Assembly (NCBI GenBank): GCA_019694675.1
Contig: JAIBBK010000087.1
Coordinates: 46,855 to 110,854 of the forward strand
Length of the DNA stretch: 64,000 bases
DNA from: Ignavibacteria bacterium
GTDB taxonomy: Bacteria; Bacteroidota; Ignavibacteria; Tepidaquicellales; Tepidaquicellaceae
Reading direction: 5' to 3'
The notes under the pieces are model-generated. The model saw nothing but the letters and a program-made list of their open reading frames with translations, did no database searches and was not told the origin of the DNA. Of this stretch, positions 26,141 through 35,630 are shown one piece after another (the first letter of the stretch is position 1; every line of letters starts with the position of its first letter). A program made the position numbers and the translations under genes.

Positions 26141-27652
26141 ATGAAGCGCACTGCAAATACTTACATAATGCCGGCAATTCTGCTAACGGTCATACTTTTG
26201 TTCACAGCGGAAGCAGCTCACAGTTTCGGCGACAGCATTAACAGCAAGAACAGGTCCGAAGAGGCGTTCACGATATGGGCGGGCACCGACTCGATCATGT
26301 CAATGTCGGATTTTGCCGCCTACGGCGCACCGGTCTTTTGGTTCTCTCCGGACGAGCCGGAACTTGACACAAAGTCCGGAAAGAAGATCAACATACCATC
26401 ACACTTCCCCTTCGATGCGAAGACGGACTCACCCGTTGTTTATTATCAGTTCAAACAAATACTGAAAAAGGATAAGTCGAAGAGCAGCGCTCTGATAAAG
26501 AACTATTCGAACAAGGACAGCACATTTCTGAACCTTGCCGCAATCAGCGCCGTGAGCATAACATACACGCATTTTTACAACTCCGAATCAGGGCTCGGCA
26601 GTCACCCATTTGACACTGAACAGGCGGAATTCAAGTATTATGTAAGAAGGAAAACCGGTAAGGACAAAGTCAGGCGGTATTATATATACTTCGTCCGCGT
26701 TACGGCTAAGGCGCATGCGCTTGAATGGTATGACAACATTTATGAAATCGATGCTAAGAACCTCTTTTACGAACTGGATCTTCCTTTCAACATACTCGTT
26801 GAGGAAGGAAAGCATGCAAGCTGTACTGACATGAACGGTGACGGATATTACACTCCGGGCTACGATGTGAATGTCCGGAAGAACGACGCATGGGGGGTCA
26901 GGGATGTGATAAGAAGCGGTGACCTCTTCTCATCGGGATTTGAAAGCTACATGGCGAAAGTGCGAAGACCGGAACATCGTGTATTGCCTCCCCTTCCTGC
27001 CAACAGTCCGTTGAGGAAGAAGCTTTCGAAGAACGGCGTATATGCTCCCGACAATGCAGTGTATGTTCTGCGGAAAATGCCGAGCCCTAAGAAGGCTTTC
27101 AATGTGAAGCTTAAAGAAGATATGTCATCTTACTACTATGATAATGCTCCTGAAATGGATGTGGAGTCTTCCGAGAAGGGACTTGTTGAATGGCTTACGG
27201 ATGAAAACATAATTTCATCTTTAGGTGTGTCTTACCGACTCGACAACGGCAGATCCGGTGTTTCGGTATCATTTCCCCTGCTGATCGTAAAAAACCTGGA
27301 AGCTCCCTTGGTCGGAGGTTGGCTGCTCAATAAGCTGTACTTCCAGGGAAAGAAATTTGAAGACTTCGGTTATAATCTCGTTTACACTCCATCCGCGTCA
27401 AGGTTCTTTGATCCGTATGCGGCGGGAGGACTTGAAGTGGCCGATACAGACAACATAGATTCAACTGAAAGAAGTACTGATTTCGTATTTGAAACCGGGG
27501 TGAAGTTCAGAGGAAATGTCACATACTCTCCGCTGAAATTTCTGAAATTCATCAGCCCTTTCTGGGGGGTCCGCCTTGGTATCAAGAACAAGGGATTCAT
27601 GAAGATCAAAGACCTCAACTACATTTTTGAGATCGGAGCCGGAGTCTGGTAA
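26141..27652 (+). CDS. Secreted protein with Vps62/DUF946-like region and barrel-like C-terminus
   Basis: About 503 residues from the Met giving a signal peptide (MKRTANTYIMPAILLTVILL...AAHS); the frame opens earlier at 26060 but the extra 27 residues look non-coding. Residues ~50-240 resemble the Vps62/DUF946 family: PVFWFSPDEPEL, then HALEWYDNIYEID followed by KHASCTDMNGDGYYTPGYD, an Asp-rich calcium-type loop, and a long conserved-looking segment. The final ~150 residues alternate in a strand-like pattern ending in a hydrophobic residue pair (GAGVW), like an outer membrane barrel. The function is unknown and the family call is by pattern only. It stands alone, divergent from actA. Confidence 0.55.
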   Translation: MKRTANTYIMPAILLTVILLFTAEAAHSFGDSINSKNRSEEAFTIWAGTDSIMSMSDFAAYGAPVFWFSPDEPELDTKSGKKINIPSHFPFDAKTDSPVVYYQFKQILKKDKSKSSALIKNYSNKDSTFLNLAAISAVSITYTHFYNSESGLGSHPFDTEQAEFKYYVRRKTGKDKVRRYYIYFVRVTAKAHALEWYDNIYEIDAKNLFYELDLPFNILVEEGKHASCTDMNGDGYYTPGYDVNVRKNDAWGVRDVIRSGDLFSSGFESYMAKVRRPEHRVLPPLPANSPLRKKLSKNGVYAPDNAVYVLRKMPSPKKAFNVKLKEDMSSYYYDNAPEMDVESSEKGLVEWLTDENIISSLGVSYRLDNGRSGVSVSFPLLIVKNLEAPLVGGWLLNKLYFQGKKFEDFGYNLVYTPSASRFFDPYAAGGLEVADTDNIDSTERSTDFVFETGVKFRGNVTYSPLKFLKFISPFWGVRLGIKNKGFMKIKDLNYIFEIGAGVW

Positions 27653-27848
27653 AGGCAATAAAAAACTTCCCCGCAGTAATGCAAGATCATTCGTGCATTG
27701 CCGAGGGACCTGCCCTGACTGTCAATTTCATTCACAGGCACAAACGCTTAGCTCCGAGCTGAATATCCTGCTCATAACTGAGCTGAAAGTTTTCCGAAGG
27801 TAAGCTGTAAATCAGTTCACTTTGCCGGGCTGAGTTCTGCCATCTGAT

Positions 27849-29300
27849 TCACGGCCTGATCACTTCCACATAGTTTGCCGCATTGTTTTCGACAACGATC
27901 ATATCGCTCCCGTCAACGATGTTGTCACCGTTCATATCTAGAGGCGAATATCCGGTCACGAAGTTGAATGCTCCGTTATCAACCAGGCTTCCGTCGGAAG
28001 CATCTATTGTTCCGTCTGCATCGGCATCTCCGCTGTAACTGCAGTATCTTCCCGCCTTAAGCACAAGATTGTTTCCGTATGCCTGCGATGCGGAGGTGAT
28101 GAAGCTGTACGAGACCGAGGATCCTCTTGTGAATGCGACCGGCGCAAAGCTCCATGTCTCGATCGCGCTCCTGTGACCGTACTGAATGTAATAGTTTCCG
28201 GAGGTCAGATTTTCAAAGTTGACGGATGAATAACCCGTGTTGCTCAGATACAGTTTTGCCTGATCAACCACAGCAAAGGGAGAGACAGAACTTCTCAGAT
28301 AAACCCTGACAGTATCCTGCACCTGCACTGTTCCGTTCCACATTCCTTCTATACCCGCGGTGAATTCAAATCTCGTCCACAGTTTGTAGTTTCCGGCAAG
28401 CGTAACAAGCGCTGCAACTCCCGCCTTGGCCATTTTGAGAAAGTACGGCCTGTTAAGGGTCGAGTAATTATCATTGACCGTATGGTAGTAAGGAGTGAAA
28501 TCGCTGTTGTCTTCGATCGAGAGAATCGCCTGGTAATTCTTCTGCTGAAATGACTGGTGGTCACTGCCTCCGTTGAGGGAAGTTGTGATCTGCGGCACAA
28601 GCGTTGGCTGATATAGTGTGACGCACTGATAGAAGTCATTAGCTAGCGGCGTTGAAGCTGTGTTGGTGTTGATGTCCAGTGCACCGTTGTTATTGCCGTC
28701 ATATCCGATCATATCAAAATTCAGAACGGCAATTATCGAATCGCCCTTCCTTCTTGCAGTATCCGCATAGGCTTTGCTTCCGTAAAGTCCGCGCTCCTCT
28801 TCATCCCATGCCGCAAAAAGTATGGTGTAAGGGAAGCTGACGGTGGAAAGCACTCTCGCGGCCTCAATTACGGCCGCTGTTCCGGTTGCGTTGTCATCAG
28901 CTCCCGGAGCCGTCGTAGTGGAAGGCATGTTATCGAAATGTGCGCAGATTATCACGTACTGGTTTGGATATCTGTATCCTGTTTTCTTGCCGAGCACATT
29001 TGCAAGCGACGACGTGATGGTCTGATATGATGAAGTAAGGCCATAGCTTTGGAATCTTTCCAGAATGTACTGAGCCGCTTTTGCATTACCCTGTTTTGAA
29101 TAATGCCTGCTTGCGATTGTGTATGGCGCCCCTCCGATCATGCAAGCCGTGTCTCCGGTCAGATGCCTGACGAATTTGTTCAGAGAATCGCCGGATACAT
29201 TTCCCATAAGTGAAGCAACATATGAGTTGTATGTGATCTGAGATTCCGCACTCAGGGAAATTCCTAAAAAGATAGCCGCGAACAGAAATAGTTTTTTCAT
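27849..29300 (-). CDS. Secreted M28-family metallopeptidase with C-terminal dockerin-like module
   Basis: About 483 residues from the Met that starts the signal peptide (MKKLFLFAAIFLGISLSAES); the frame opens 31 codons earlier without a plausible leader. The zinc peptidase motifs of M28 aminopeptidases are visible: His in IICAHFDNM, bridging Asp in GADDNATGTAAV, the Glu pair in AAWDEEERGLYG, Asp in FDMIGYDG and His in YYHTVNDNY. A beta-rich linker leads to a C-terminal module with two Asp-rich loops (DADADGTIDASD and DMNGDNIVDGSD), like dockerin or EF-hand calcium loops. The BNR-repeat protein at 30055-32526 has the same module. It has no NYPNPFNPST tail. Confidence 0.88.
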   Translation of the reverse strand: MKKLFLFAAIFLGISLSAESQITYNSYVASLMGNVSGDSLNKFVRHLTGDTACMIGGAPYTIASRHYSKQGNAKAAQYILERFQSYGLTSSYQTITSSLANVLGKKTGYRYPNQYVIICAHFDNMPSTTTAPGADDNATGTAAVIEAARVLSTVSFPYTILFAAWDEEERGLYGSKAYADTARRKGDSIIAVLNFDMIGYDGNNNGALDINTNTASTPLANDFYQCVTLYQPTLVPQITTSLNGGSDHQSFQQKNYQAILSIEDNSDFTPYYHTVNDNYSTLNRPYFLKMAKAGVAALVTLAGNYKLWTRFEFTAGIEGMWNGTVQVQDTVRVYLRSSVSPFAVVDQAKLYLSNTGYSSVNFENLTSGNYYIQYGHRSAIETWSFAPVAFTRGSSVSYSFITSASQAYGNNLVLKAGRYCSYSGDADADGTIDASDGSLVDNGAFNFVTGYSPLDMNGDNIVDGSDMIVVENNAANYVEVIRP

Positions 29301-29624
29301 GTCTTTGGTGTTGTTGAGTGGTTTTCTTTGGGGCAATAATCTCATGCGCAAAATCTGTGCCAGTCCAGCATAGCTCAGATCCTTTGATTTCATGGCTGTT
29401 TTTCGGAAATTCGTGCTTAAGCAATTCGTTCAGAGTACAGGAATTCCACACTGAACTGTGCTGAGGGTGGAGGAATTACACACTCATGAACGGAAAGCGG
29501 TAGAATTCAGACTGTCACTCAGACTCCCGATGCTGAACCCATACGTGAATTAGACCAACCCTGCAAAAATTCAGTACTGAATTGAAACTAAGCACTGCAA
29601 ATCATATTTTGCTTCATTCGATTG
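29301..29624. other. Non-coding gap, M28 peptidase to tRNA-Phe
   Basis: About 320 bases upstream of the peptidase start. Several GAATTC-containing stretches and short direct repeats are present, but I see no convincing gene, terminator or promoter. Confidence 0.5.
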
Positions 29625-29697
29625 GGACAGGTAGCTCAGTCGGTAGAGCAACGGCCTGAAAAGCCGTGTGTCGCCGGTTCGATTCCGGCCCTGTCCA
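29625..29697 (+). tRNA. tRNA-Phe (GAA)
   Basis: A 73-base cloverleaf: acceptor GGACAGG / CCTGTCC, D-stem GCTC/GAGC, anticodon stem ACGGC/GCCGT with loop CTGAAAA (anticodon GAA), T-arm GCCGG-TTCGATT-CCGGC and discriminator A. CCA is not encoded. Confidence 0.97.
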
Positions 29698-30054
29698 CTT
29701 CATCTGCTCTGTTCACGTTGCTGTATACGGAGGTCATTAATGATCCTGATTCGGACCGTGATCAGCAAACCGGCAAATTTCATCCTGACTTTCGAAAGTC
29801 CGCCGGGATCAGCAAGGAAGTATACCCGCCACCCGAAAGTAACTTCATGAATGCTCAGAAGATTCTGAATTACAAAGCAGTTAGAAAATTCATCCAAATA
29901 TCAGGACAAATTTTCCAAGGATTGAATGTTCAATTTCATTGCAACTGCGCTGGCTGAAACTCAATTTGTATCTTCAGCGAAACAGTTCCCGGCAAAAATT
30001 CTGCTTCTGAGTTTTTCCTGACCGTTTTTCCGATAATCAAATAAATCAAAAAAA
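29698..30054. other. Non-coding gap after tRNA-Phe
   Basis: About 357 bases, AT-rich towards the next gene. Overlapping short frames lack coding character. No clear terminator or TAnnTTTG element seen. Confidence 0.5.
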
Positions 30055-32526
30055 ATGAAATCATCGGCTACACTCGCTATGCTTATTCTCTTTATCATTA
30101 CAGGATCAGCATTTGCACAAGACAAGCAAGACTGGAAGTTCTCTCATCCGAGTCCGCACAATACCAATACAAGAAAGATCAAAATGCTTGATAATGACAC
30201 ATGGGTGGCATCAGGTCAATACGGATTGTTCATGAAGACGGATAACTCCGGCTCAAACTGGTATTTCCATTACGGAGCAGGAGAACTGACCAGTACATTC
30301 TCCAACACTTACGGTTATGATCTCTGGTTCTTCAATGAAAATACGGGTATAGTCGTTGGTGACCAGGGTTATGTGGGAAGGACCACAAACGGGGGCGTAA
30401 GCTTCGACACTTCCGGCAACGGCCTGCTGGCAACCAATCAAAGATGCCAGGCGATCTGGTTTGCCGATGCAAACACCGGTTACATAGGAGCAGGAAGCCA
30501 GTCTGCATTCACAAGCAGAATACTTAAGACAACCAACGGCGGGATCAACTGGTCGCTTGTTTATACTTCGTCCACAAATTACATAACAGCGCTTGGTGGC
30601 GCTGATGCAAACAACGTTACAGCAGTATGGAGCAACGGAACAACTGTCCGCACAACAAACGGCGGAACAAGCTGGACCGAGTCTCCGAGCGCACTTTTCA
30701 GCATTGCATACAACATCACATTTCTGAACAGCACAACGGGATTTGCTGCAGGTTCCGGCGGTCAGGCAAGCAGGACAACAGATGCCGGTGCATCATGGAC
30801 GCCAGTGAATACTCCGACCACTGACTGGGCAATGTTCCAGATCAGGGCAGTCTCGGCTTCGGAGATCTATGCTGTAGGTGACCCGAGTTTTCTTTACAAA
30901 TCAACAGACCTCGGCTCAACATGGACGGCTCTTCCGCTGATAGTTTCAGGACCGTCTGCCACTTTTGTCTGGTATTCGGTGGATGTCAGCGGTTCCAGAA
31001 TTGTGCTATCCGGTGACTACGGTGTAATTGCAGTTTCCGATGACGCCGGAGCAACCTGGAATTCAAGCAATAACAACCTTAAGAGCTCCCTCAATTTTGA
31101 CATAACAACAGTACCGGGAACATCAAAGTACTGGTTGATCGGAAGGCCTTTCGGTACCACAACAAGCAAGCAAATGATGTACTCATCAAACAACGGAGCA
31201 AGCTGGACCACTTACAATCTCGGTGTAACGGGTGACTTCTTTTCGATCTCAATGATCAACGAATTCACAGGTTATGTAAGCGGACAGAACAATCAGGTGC
31301 TGAAAACCACAGACGGCGGCATGTCCTGGACTCCGAAGACAGGACCTTCTCCGGTTTCATCTTCACAGCATTATACTTGCGAGTTCATTGACGAGAACAC
31401 AGGATTCACATTTGTAAACTTCTCCACAGTTGCAGGAGGAAACGTATTTAAGACAACCAACGGCGGAGATAACTGGATGCAGTACTCCACAGGCGCAACA
31501 GGAGAGAACATTTACCATGCCGACATGGTGGATGCCAATACCGGTTACTGCGTTATGAATCCTTCAAACAGGCCGGTTTACAGGACCACAAACGGCGGTG
31601 TTAACTGGACGGCTCTTACGACAGGGCTTACAGGAAGTATCCGAAGTGTTTCCGCTCCCGACGCGAATACAGTTTACGTTTGCCAGACCGGCGGAACCTC
31701 TAGAGTTGCAAAGTCAACTAACGGCGGCAATAACTGGACGCTCATCACTTTGCCGGTTGCGGTTGACTGCTCAAGCATTGACTTCAAGGATGCAAATACA
31801 GGTTATGTTTCCGGAAACTTAACAACAGTAGTTTGCAGAACCACTAACGGAGGTTCAACATGGACCTGGCAGAACACGCATGCTGTCACAAACGGCAAGG
31901 TTTATGTTACACAGGGCGATACAGCATGGTCTCTGGGAGGCAATACATCTATCATGAGATATGTCGGCGCGACAAATCAATTCAGCGTGAATGTGAAGAT
32001 GCTCATGGAAGCAATGTATGCGCCGGGCACAAATCTGCTTGCCAGAAAAGATCCGGTTAAGGTCTATCTGAGAAATGCATATTCTCCGTACAACATTGTT
32101 GACTCTGCAACGGCAGTGATAGATTCCGTGACTCACACGGGAACGTTCACATTCAATAATGCTCTGTCGGGCAAGTACTACCTTGCGGCAAAACATTTCA
32201 ATTCGATCGAAACCTGGAGCAAGTCAGGAGGAGAAACATTCCTTCCGGGAAACACCTATAACTACGACTTCACAACGGCCGCATCACAGGCGTTCGGGAA
32301 TAACATGACCCTTGTAGGAACGAAGTACTGCACATATTCGGGAGATGTGAACCAGGACGGTATAGTTGATGCTTCGGATGCAAGCCTGATAGATATTGAT
32401 GCCTTCAATGTTACTTCCGGAAGCTACCTTGCTACGGACCTCAATGCAGACGATATCGTTGACGGTAGTGACTTTGCAGTATGCGACAACAACGCATACA
32501 ACTTTGTGCAGAAGATCACTCCGTAA
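30055..32526 (+). CDS. Secreted Ycf48/BNR-repeat propeller protein with C-terminal dockerin-like module
   Basis: An 823-residue protein with a signal peptide (ends GSAFAQ). Residues ~25-640 hold more than ten beta-propeller repeats built on NTGY..G and KTTNGGxxW (for example RTTNGGVSF, KTTNGGINW, RTTNGGTSW), the Ycf48-like/sortilin BNR pattern. Residues ~660-823 form the module shared with the M28 peptidase at 27849-29300: KVYLRNAYSPYNIVDSA, GKYYLAAKHFNSIETWS, ASQAFGNNMTL, then YCTYSGDVNQDGIVDASD and DLNADDIVDGSD. It lacks the NYPNPFNPST tail seen elsewhere in the window. Probably surface-exposed; ligand unknown. A terminator follows. Confidence 0.85.
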   Translation: MKSSATLAMLILFIITGSAFAQDKQDWKFSHPSPHNTNTRKIKMLDNDTWVASGQYGLFMKTDNSGSNWYFHYGAGELTSTFSNTYGYDLWFFNENTGIVVGDQGYVGRTTNGGVSFDTSGNGLLATNQRCQAIWFADANTGYIGAGSQSAFTSRILKTTNGGINWSLVYTSSTNYITALGGADANNVTAVWSNGTTVRTTNGGTSWTESPSALFSIAYNITFLNSTTGFAAGSGGQASRTTDAGASWTPVNTPTTDWAMFQIRAVSASEIYAVGDPSFLYKSTDLGSTWTALPLIVSGPSATFVWYSVDVSGSRIVLSGDYGVIAVSDDAGATWNSSNNNLKSSLNFDITTVPGTSKYWLIGRPFGTTTSKQMMYSSNNGASWTTYNLGVTGDFFSISMINEFTGYVSGQNNQVLKTTDGGMSWTPKTGPSPVSSSQHYTCEFIDENTGFTFVNFSTVAGGNVFKTTNGGDNWMQYSTGATGENIYHADMVDANTGYCVMNPSNRPVYRTTNGGVNWTALTTGLTGSIRSVSAPDANTVYVCQTGGTSRVAKSTNGGNNWTLITLPVAVDCSSIDFKDANTGYVSGNLTTVVCRTTNGGSTWTWQNTHAVTNGKVYVTQGDTAWSLGGNTSIMRYVGATNQFSVNVKMLMEAMYAPGTNLLARKDPVKVYLRNAYSPYNIVDSATAVIDSVTHTGTFTFNNALSGKYYLAAKHFNSIETWSKSGGETFLPGNTYNYDFTTAASQAFGNNMTLVGTKYCTYSGDVNQDGIVDASDASLIDIDAFNVTSGSYLATDLNADDIVDGSDFAVCDNNAYNFVQKITP

Positions 32527-32552
32527 CAGGCTGTAGCATTTATTCATAATAG

Positions 32553-32584
32553 AAAAAGCGGGCTAAACACCCGCTTTTTTTATT
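32553..32584. terminator. Bidirectional rho-independent terminator
   Basis: AAAAAGCGGG, seven-base loop, CCCGCTTTTT and further Ts. It sits between the convergent BNR-repeat gene and the small secreted protein gene and can serve both. Confidence 0.9.
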
Positions 32585-32601
32585 TCTTCATTCAGGCAGG
32601 A

Positions 32602-33072
32602 TCATTCCACAACCTCAATTTCCGCTTTACCGAAATAATCCTTGTAGTTTCCAGACTTGAAATTCACATCCCTCAGTTCCCACGGAAGCGCATAAACCCT
32701 GTACCTGCCGGGTTCAGTAAACCTCTGAAACTCCTCAATTGCATACCGCTTGTAAAGAGTCTCGCTTCGTTGCTGAAGCTCAGTGATGTTCTTCTCATCC
32801 TTGCCGTCATCCCCGATCCTGTAAACCTCCCAGGCAATAAAGAACTGATCGGGATTTTCATCCTTTCCTTCCCTGTATTTCTTGTCTCCGAAGTCTATCA
32901 TGTAAACGACCGGCTCACCCACCTTGATTGTCGTTTTCGGATTTACCGGATAAACACGGTCGTCCGTGTTTTCGCACACTGTAAGAGTTGCCTTCTGAAC
33001 TTTCTGTGAGAAACTGCTGCCTGCAAGAATGAGTATTGCAAGGGCCGGCAAGAGGAACCTGATTGTCTTCAT
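32602..33072 (-). CDS. Small secreted protein of unknown function
   Basis: About 156 residues from the ATG at 33072, which gives a clean signal peptide (MKTIRFLLPALAILILAGSSFSQ); an earlier in-frame Met at 33099 adds nine residues and is less likely. The mature part is rich in charged and aromatic residues with strand-like segments (FFIAWEVYRI, GRYRVYALPWELRDV), suggesting a beta-sandwich. I do not recognise the family. A TATTTTTG element lies upstream and a shared terminator lies downstream, so it appears monocistronic. Confidence 0.7.
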   Translation of the reverse strand: MKTIRFLLPALAILILAGSSFSQKVQKATLTVCENTDDRVYPVNPKTTIKVGEPVVYMIDFGDKKYREGKDENPDQFFIAWEVYRIGDDGKDEKNITELQQRSETLYKRYAIEEFQRFTEPGRYRVYALPWELRDVNFKSGNYKDYFGKAEIEVVE

Positions 33073-33096
33073 ATTATTCCCTTTTATTGATTTGTG

Positions 33097-33104
33097 CAAA
33101 AATA
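33097..33104 (-). promoter_or_regulatory. Candidate -7 element for the small secreted protein gene
   Basis: TATTTTTG on the minus strand fits TAnnTTTG and is followed by CACA, as in the actA candidate (25789-25796). It lies 24 bases before the preferred ATG. The -33 partner is weak. Confidence 0.4.
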
Positions 33105-33185
33105 TTGTCCGGCATTAATAAATGAAACTGCATTTCCACTTTTCATTATTTTCCTTATTTTGCAGGCAATTAATAAAAGCAAGAA

Positions 33186-33416
33186 ATGAAAAAAGATTTT
33201 CATCCGAAGTATTACAAATGCAATGTTGTGTGTAACTGCGGAGAGAACAGAGGCGTTTTGTTCACCACAAGGTCAACCGTACCTGAGATCAAAGTGGAAA
33301 TTTGCTCGCAATGCCATCCGTTTTTCACGGGAACACAGAAGATCGTTGATACTGCCGGAAGAGTTGAGAAATTCAACAAGAGATACGCAAAGGCAAAAAA
33401 GCCTGCCGACGCTTAA
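33186..33416 (+). CDS. rpmE: 50S ribosomal protein bL31
   Basis: A 76-residue bL31 with the opening [20 protein letters not shown] and the central [24 protein letters not shown] signature. The Cys residues (KC, CNC and CSQC) indicate the zinc-binding form, which under zinc limitation is often replaced by a Cys-free paralogue. Monocistronic with its own terminator. Confidence 0.97.
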   Translation: MKKDFHPKYYKCNVVCNCGENRGVLFTTRSTVPEIKVEICSQCHPFFTGTQKIVDTAGRVEKFNKRYAKAKKPADA

Positions 33417-33442
33417 CAGTTTCCTGAGTTCTGGACTGATTC

Positions 33443-33476
33443 AAGCCAATTTCCAAAGCAAATTGGCTTTTTTCTT
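33443..33476 (+). terminator. Rho-independent terminator after rpmE
   Basis: AAGCCAATTT / AAATTGGCTT stem with a seven-base loop, then TTTTTCTTTTTT. It ends just before the GlmU-like start. Confidence 0.88.
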
Positions 33477-33500
33477 TTTTATGCAAATACTCCGCATTTC

Positions 33501-34760
33501 ATGAAGGTTATCATTTTCGAAGATGACAAGCCGGACCTGCTGTTTCCGATTTCAATGATGAGGCCCGTCTATGATGTGAAACCGGGCGCACTCAGTCTCA
33601 TTGAAAGGACCTCCGCCGCGTTGGGAAAGGATGCTTCAAGGATCCGTATTCATTCGCGAACATACCTTCGCAGCTATCTGACTTCTTTGGGCAGAAATGT
33701 CATTACAGGTTTTGGACCTGAAGACTACATTCTTCTCAATGGGAGGTTTATTTTTGAGAAGAAGTTCCTTAAGCGCCTCCTCAAAACAAAACCCGAAACC
33801 CGTTTCTTCAAGTCGGGAGATTCTGTGGCGTTTGCAACCATAAGAAAGGAAGATTCAGTCCGACTTAACGACAGGCTTCCTAACGCTTTGGGAGTGATTG
33901 ACGAGGTGTTTCTGATAAGTTGCGGTGTGAAGAACGGCGGTGAGACAAGTGAAACCGTTTCTGAGATCCGTTACCCGTGGGATGCGGTATCATATATGCT
34001 GAGGCAGGGACTCAATGAAGACCTTAAGAACATGGGAGACAAAGCGGGCAGGAGGAAGAAGACAAAGAACTTCGTGAACGAAGATATGGTCTGTTGTTCC
34101 GTAAAAACCAGCATCAGCAATATGTCGGTTCTTGATGCATCTGAAGGAAAGATAGTGATCGAGGAAGGCTGCACGATAGAGCCGTTCGTCTTCGTTAAGG
34201 GCCCTGCATACATCGGGAAGAATGTGCTGATCAAATCCGGGACGCGAATATACGGGCCGTGCGTGATAGGTGACGGTTCCAAAGTGGCAGGCGAGATCGC
34301 AGAGTCTGTGCTTCACTCTTACGTCAACAAACAGCATGACGGCTTCGTTGGACATTCCTACATCTGCCCGTTCGTAAACCTCGGCGCAGACACTGTTACC
34401 AGCGACCTTAAGAACAACTACTCAGCCATAAAACAAAAATTCCGCGGCGGCATGATTGACACCGGTATGAGATTTCTCGGAAGCATAATCGGTGATCACA
34501 GCAAGACATCCATCAACACAATGCTTAACACCGGCACGATCGCTGGCATTTTTGCCAACATATTCGGCGGCGGATTTCCGTCAAAGGAGATCGCTTCATT
34601 TTCGTGGAACGAATCCGGCAAACCGGCTGTGCGGTATGATTTTGACAAAGCCATGGAGACTGCGGGCATAGTGATGTCGAGAAGAGGAATGAAGCTGTCT
34701 GAGGAATATCTCTCACTTGCCAGGCATTATTTTGATTCCGGGAATTTCAGCAACAACTGA
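33501..34760 (+). CDS. GlmU-like bifunctional sugar-1-phosphate nucleotidyltransferase/acetyltransferase family protein
   Basis: A 419-residue cytoplasmic protein. The N-terminal ~190 residues match the divergent nucleotidyltransferase of Bacteroidota 'alternative GlmU' proteins (IIFEDDKPDLLFPISMMRPVYD; GALSLIERTSA), and residues ~220-400 form a left-handed beta-helix of hexapeptide repeats (VIEEGCTIEPFVFVKGPAYIG, LGADTVTSDLKNNYSAIK, TSINTMLNTGTIAGIFANIFG). It probably makes UDP-N-acetylglucosamine for cell-wall synthesis, though the exact sugar is inferred. The canonical GlmU pyrophosphorylase motif is not obvious. It sits alone between rpmE and an unassigned gap. Confidence 0.8.
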   Translation: MKVIIFEDDKPDLLFPISMMRPVYDVKPGALSLIERTSAALGKDASRIRIHSRTYLRSYLTSLGRNVITGFGPEDYILLNGRFIFEKKFLKRLLKTKPETRFFKSGDSVAFATIRKEDSVRLNDRLPNALGVIDEVFLISCGVKNGGETSETVSEIRYPWDAVSYMLRQGLNEDLKNMGDKAGRRKKTKNFVNEDMVCCSVKTSISNMSVLDASEGKIVIEEGCTIEPFVFVKGPAYIGKNVLIKSGTRIYGPCVIGDGSKVAGEIAESVLHSYVNKQHDGFVGHSYICPFVNLGADTVTSDLKNNYSAIKQKFRGGMIDTGMRFLGSIIGDHSKTSINTMLNTGTIAGIFANIFGGGFPSKEIASFSWNESGKPAVRYDFDKAMETAGIVMSRRGMKLSEEYLSLARHYFDSGNFSNN

Positions 34761-35630
34761 AACAACCGTTCTGTTCGCAAAGGTCTTTGCAGGGATTTCT
34801 CTCGTTAGCCGCAATCTTTGATTCCAAAGTATGACCGGGTCCGTTCTGTTTTATTGTCGCAGAAATCAACTACAGTCCTGCCGCCTGTTCCTGAAGCCAA
34901 AGCTTGATCCCGAAAGGTTTGTCCTGAGCTTACCTGTCTGAAACATTATCCCTTGAACCGAAGGCCTCTTTTCTGAAAGTGGATCCGTCAGTTGCCTCAC
35001 CATTTCGCCGGCGATCTTCAGGAACTGAAGAATGAATTCCCTGTGAATTACGAGGATCATAATCTCCCTTATGCAATTGTTGACAGGATGGCAAAGGATC
35101 TTGCCAAACAGTTTCAGAAATGATTCAAGAACTTAATGTTTCTTTGGATCTTATCTTGTGGCATTCGCCTTAGAATTCTTCCATACTAATGCAGCATGTT
35201 GGTCAGGATATAGCCTTAATTTGAAGCTGTAATTTTCAAACCATAACCTTAAAGCGTTTGCTGTCGATATCGAAAAGTTTATACTTCTGAATACAGATTT
35301 TTTAAGTGGATTAAGAAAGTTCTTGGGAATGCTAACAACGGCTAAATGATGGTACAAAATTTCGCTCTTCTATAACTCCAAATCTATAGAGCAGTTTGAA
35401 AATCTATCTGAGATTAATTTGTATCCCATTACAGAAATACTTTTAAAGTAGATGATCCCGAGGGTGCCCCTGCCTGGCCGCCTGCGGCAACAAAGAAGGT
35501 CACTCGCTGCAGGCATACTTTCACAGGAATGACAATCTTTGGAGTTTTGTGTGGTAACAAAATCTCTCCTGATTAGAAAAGCGAGATTTGCGTTACGAAT
35601 CAGGAGATTCGTAACGAGAGTAAAACATAT
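34761..35630. other. 870-base gap with a gene fragment and repeat-like tracts
   Basis: No intact gene. A short coding-like tail is at 34980-35123 (listed separately). Around 35460-35545 there is a GC-rich tract (CCGCCTGCGGCAA and a stretch ending CACAGGAATGACAATC) resembling dispersed intergenic repeats with CCTGCG...CGCAGG arms, and GAATCTCCTGATTCG-like inverted repeats near 35565-35615. The minus frame at 35151-35357 is AT-rich and unrecognised. Confidence 0.5.
34980..35123 (+). pseudogene. Possible C-terminal fragment of a lost gene
   Basis: One plus frame reads about 47 residues with normal amino acid content, including AGDLQELKNEFPVNYED and AIVDRMAKDLAKQFQK, then TGA. No start codon or body precedes it; an in-frame stop lies immediately upstream. 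It looks like a decayed gene end, but the family is not recognised and chance cannot be excluded. Confidence 0.3.

Noticed and set aside
29622..29957. 111-codon frame over tRNA-Phe
   Set aside because: It runs through the tRNA gene and is a chance frame.
35151..35357. 68-codon minus-strand frame in the long gap
   Set aside because: It has low complexity and no recognisable domain, and the AT-rich setting makes chance likely.
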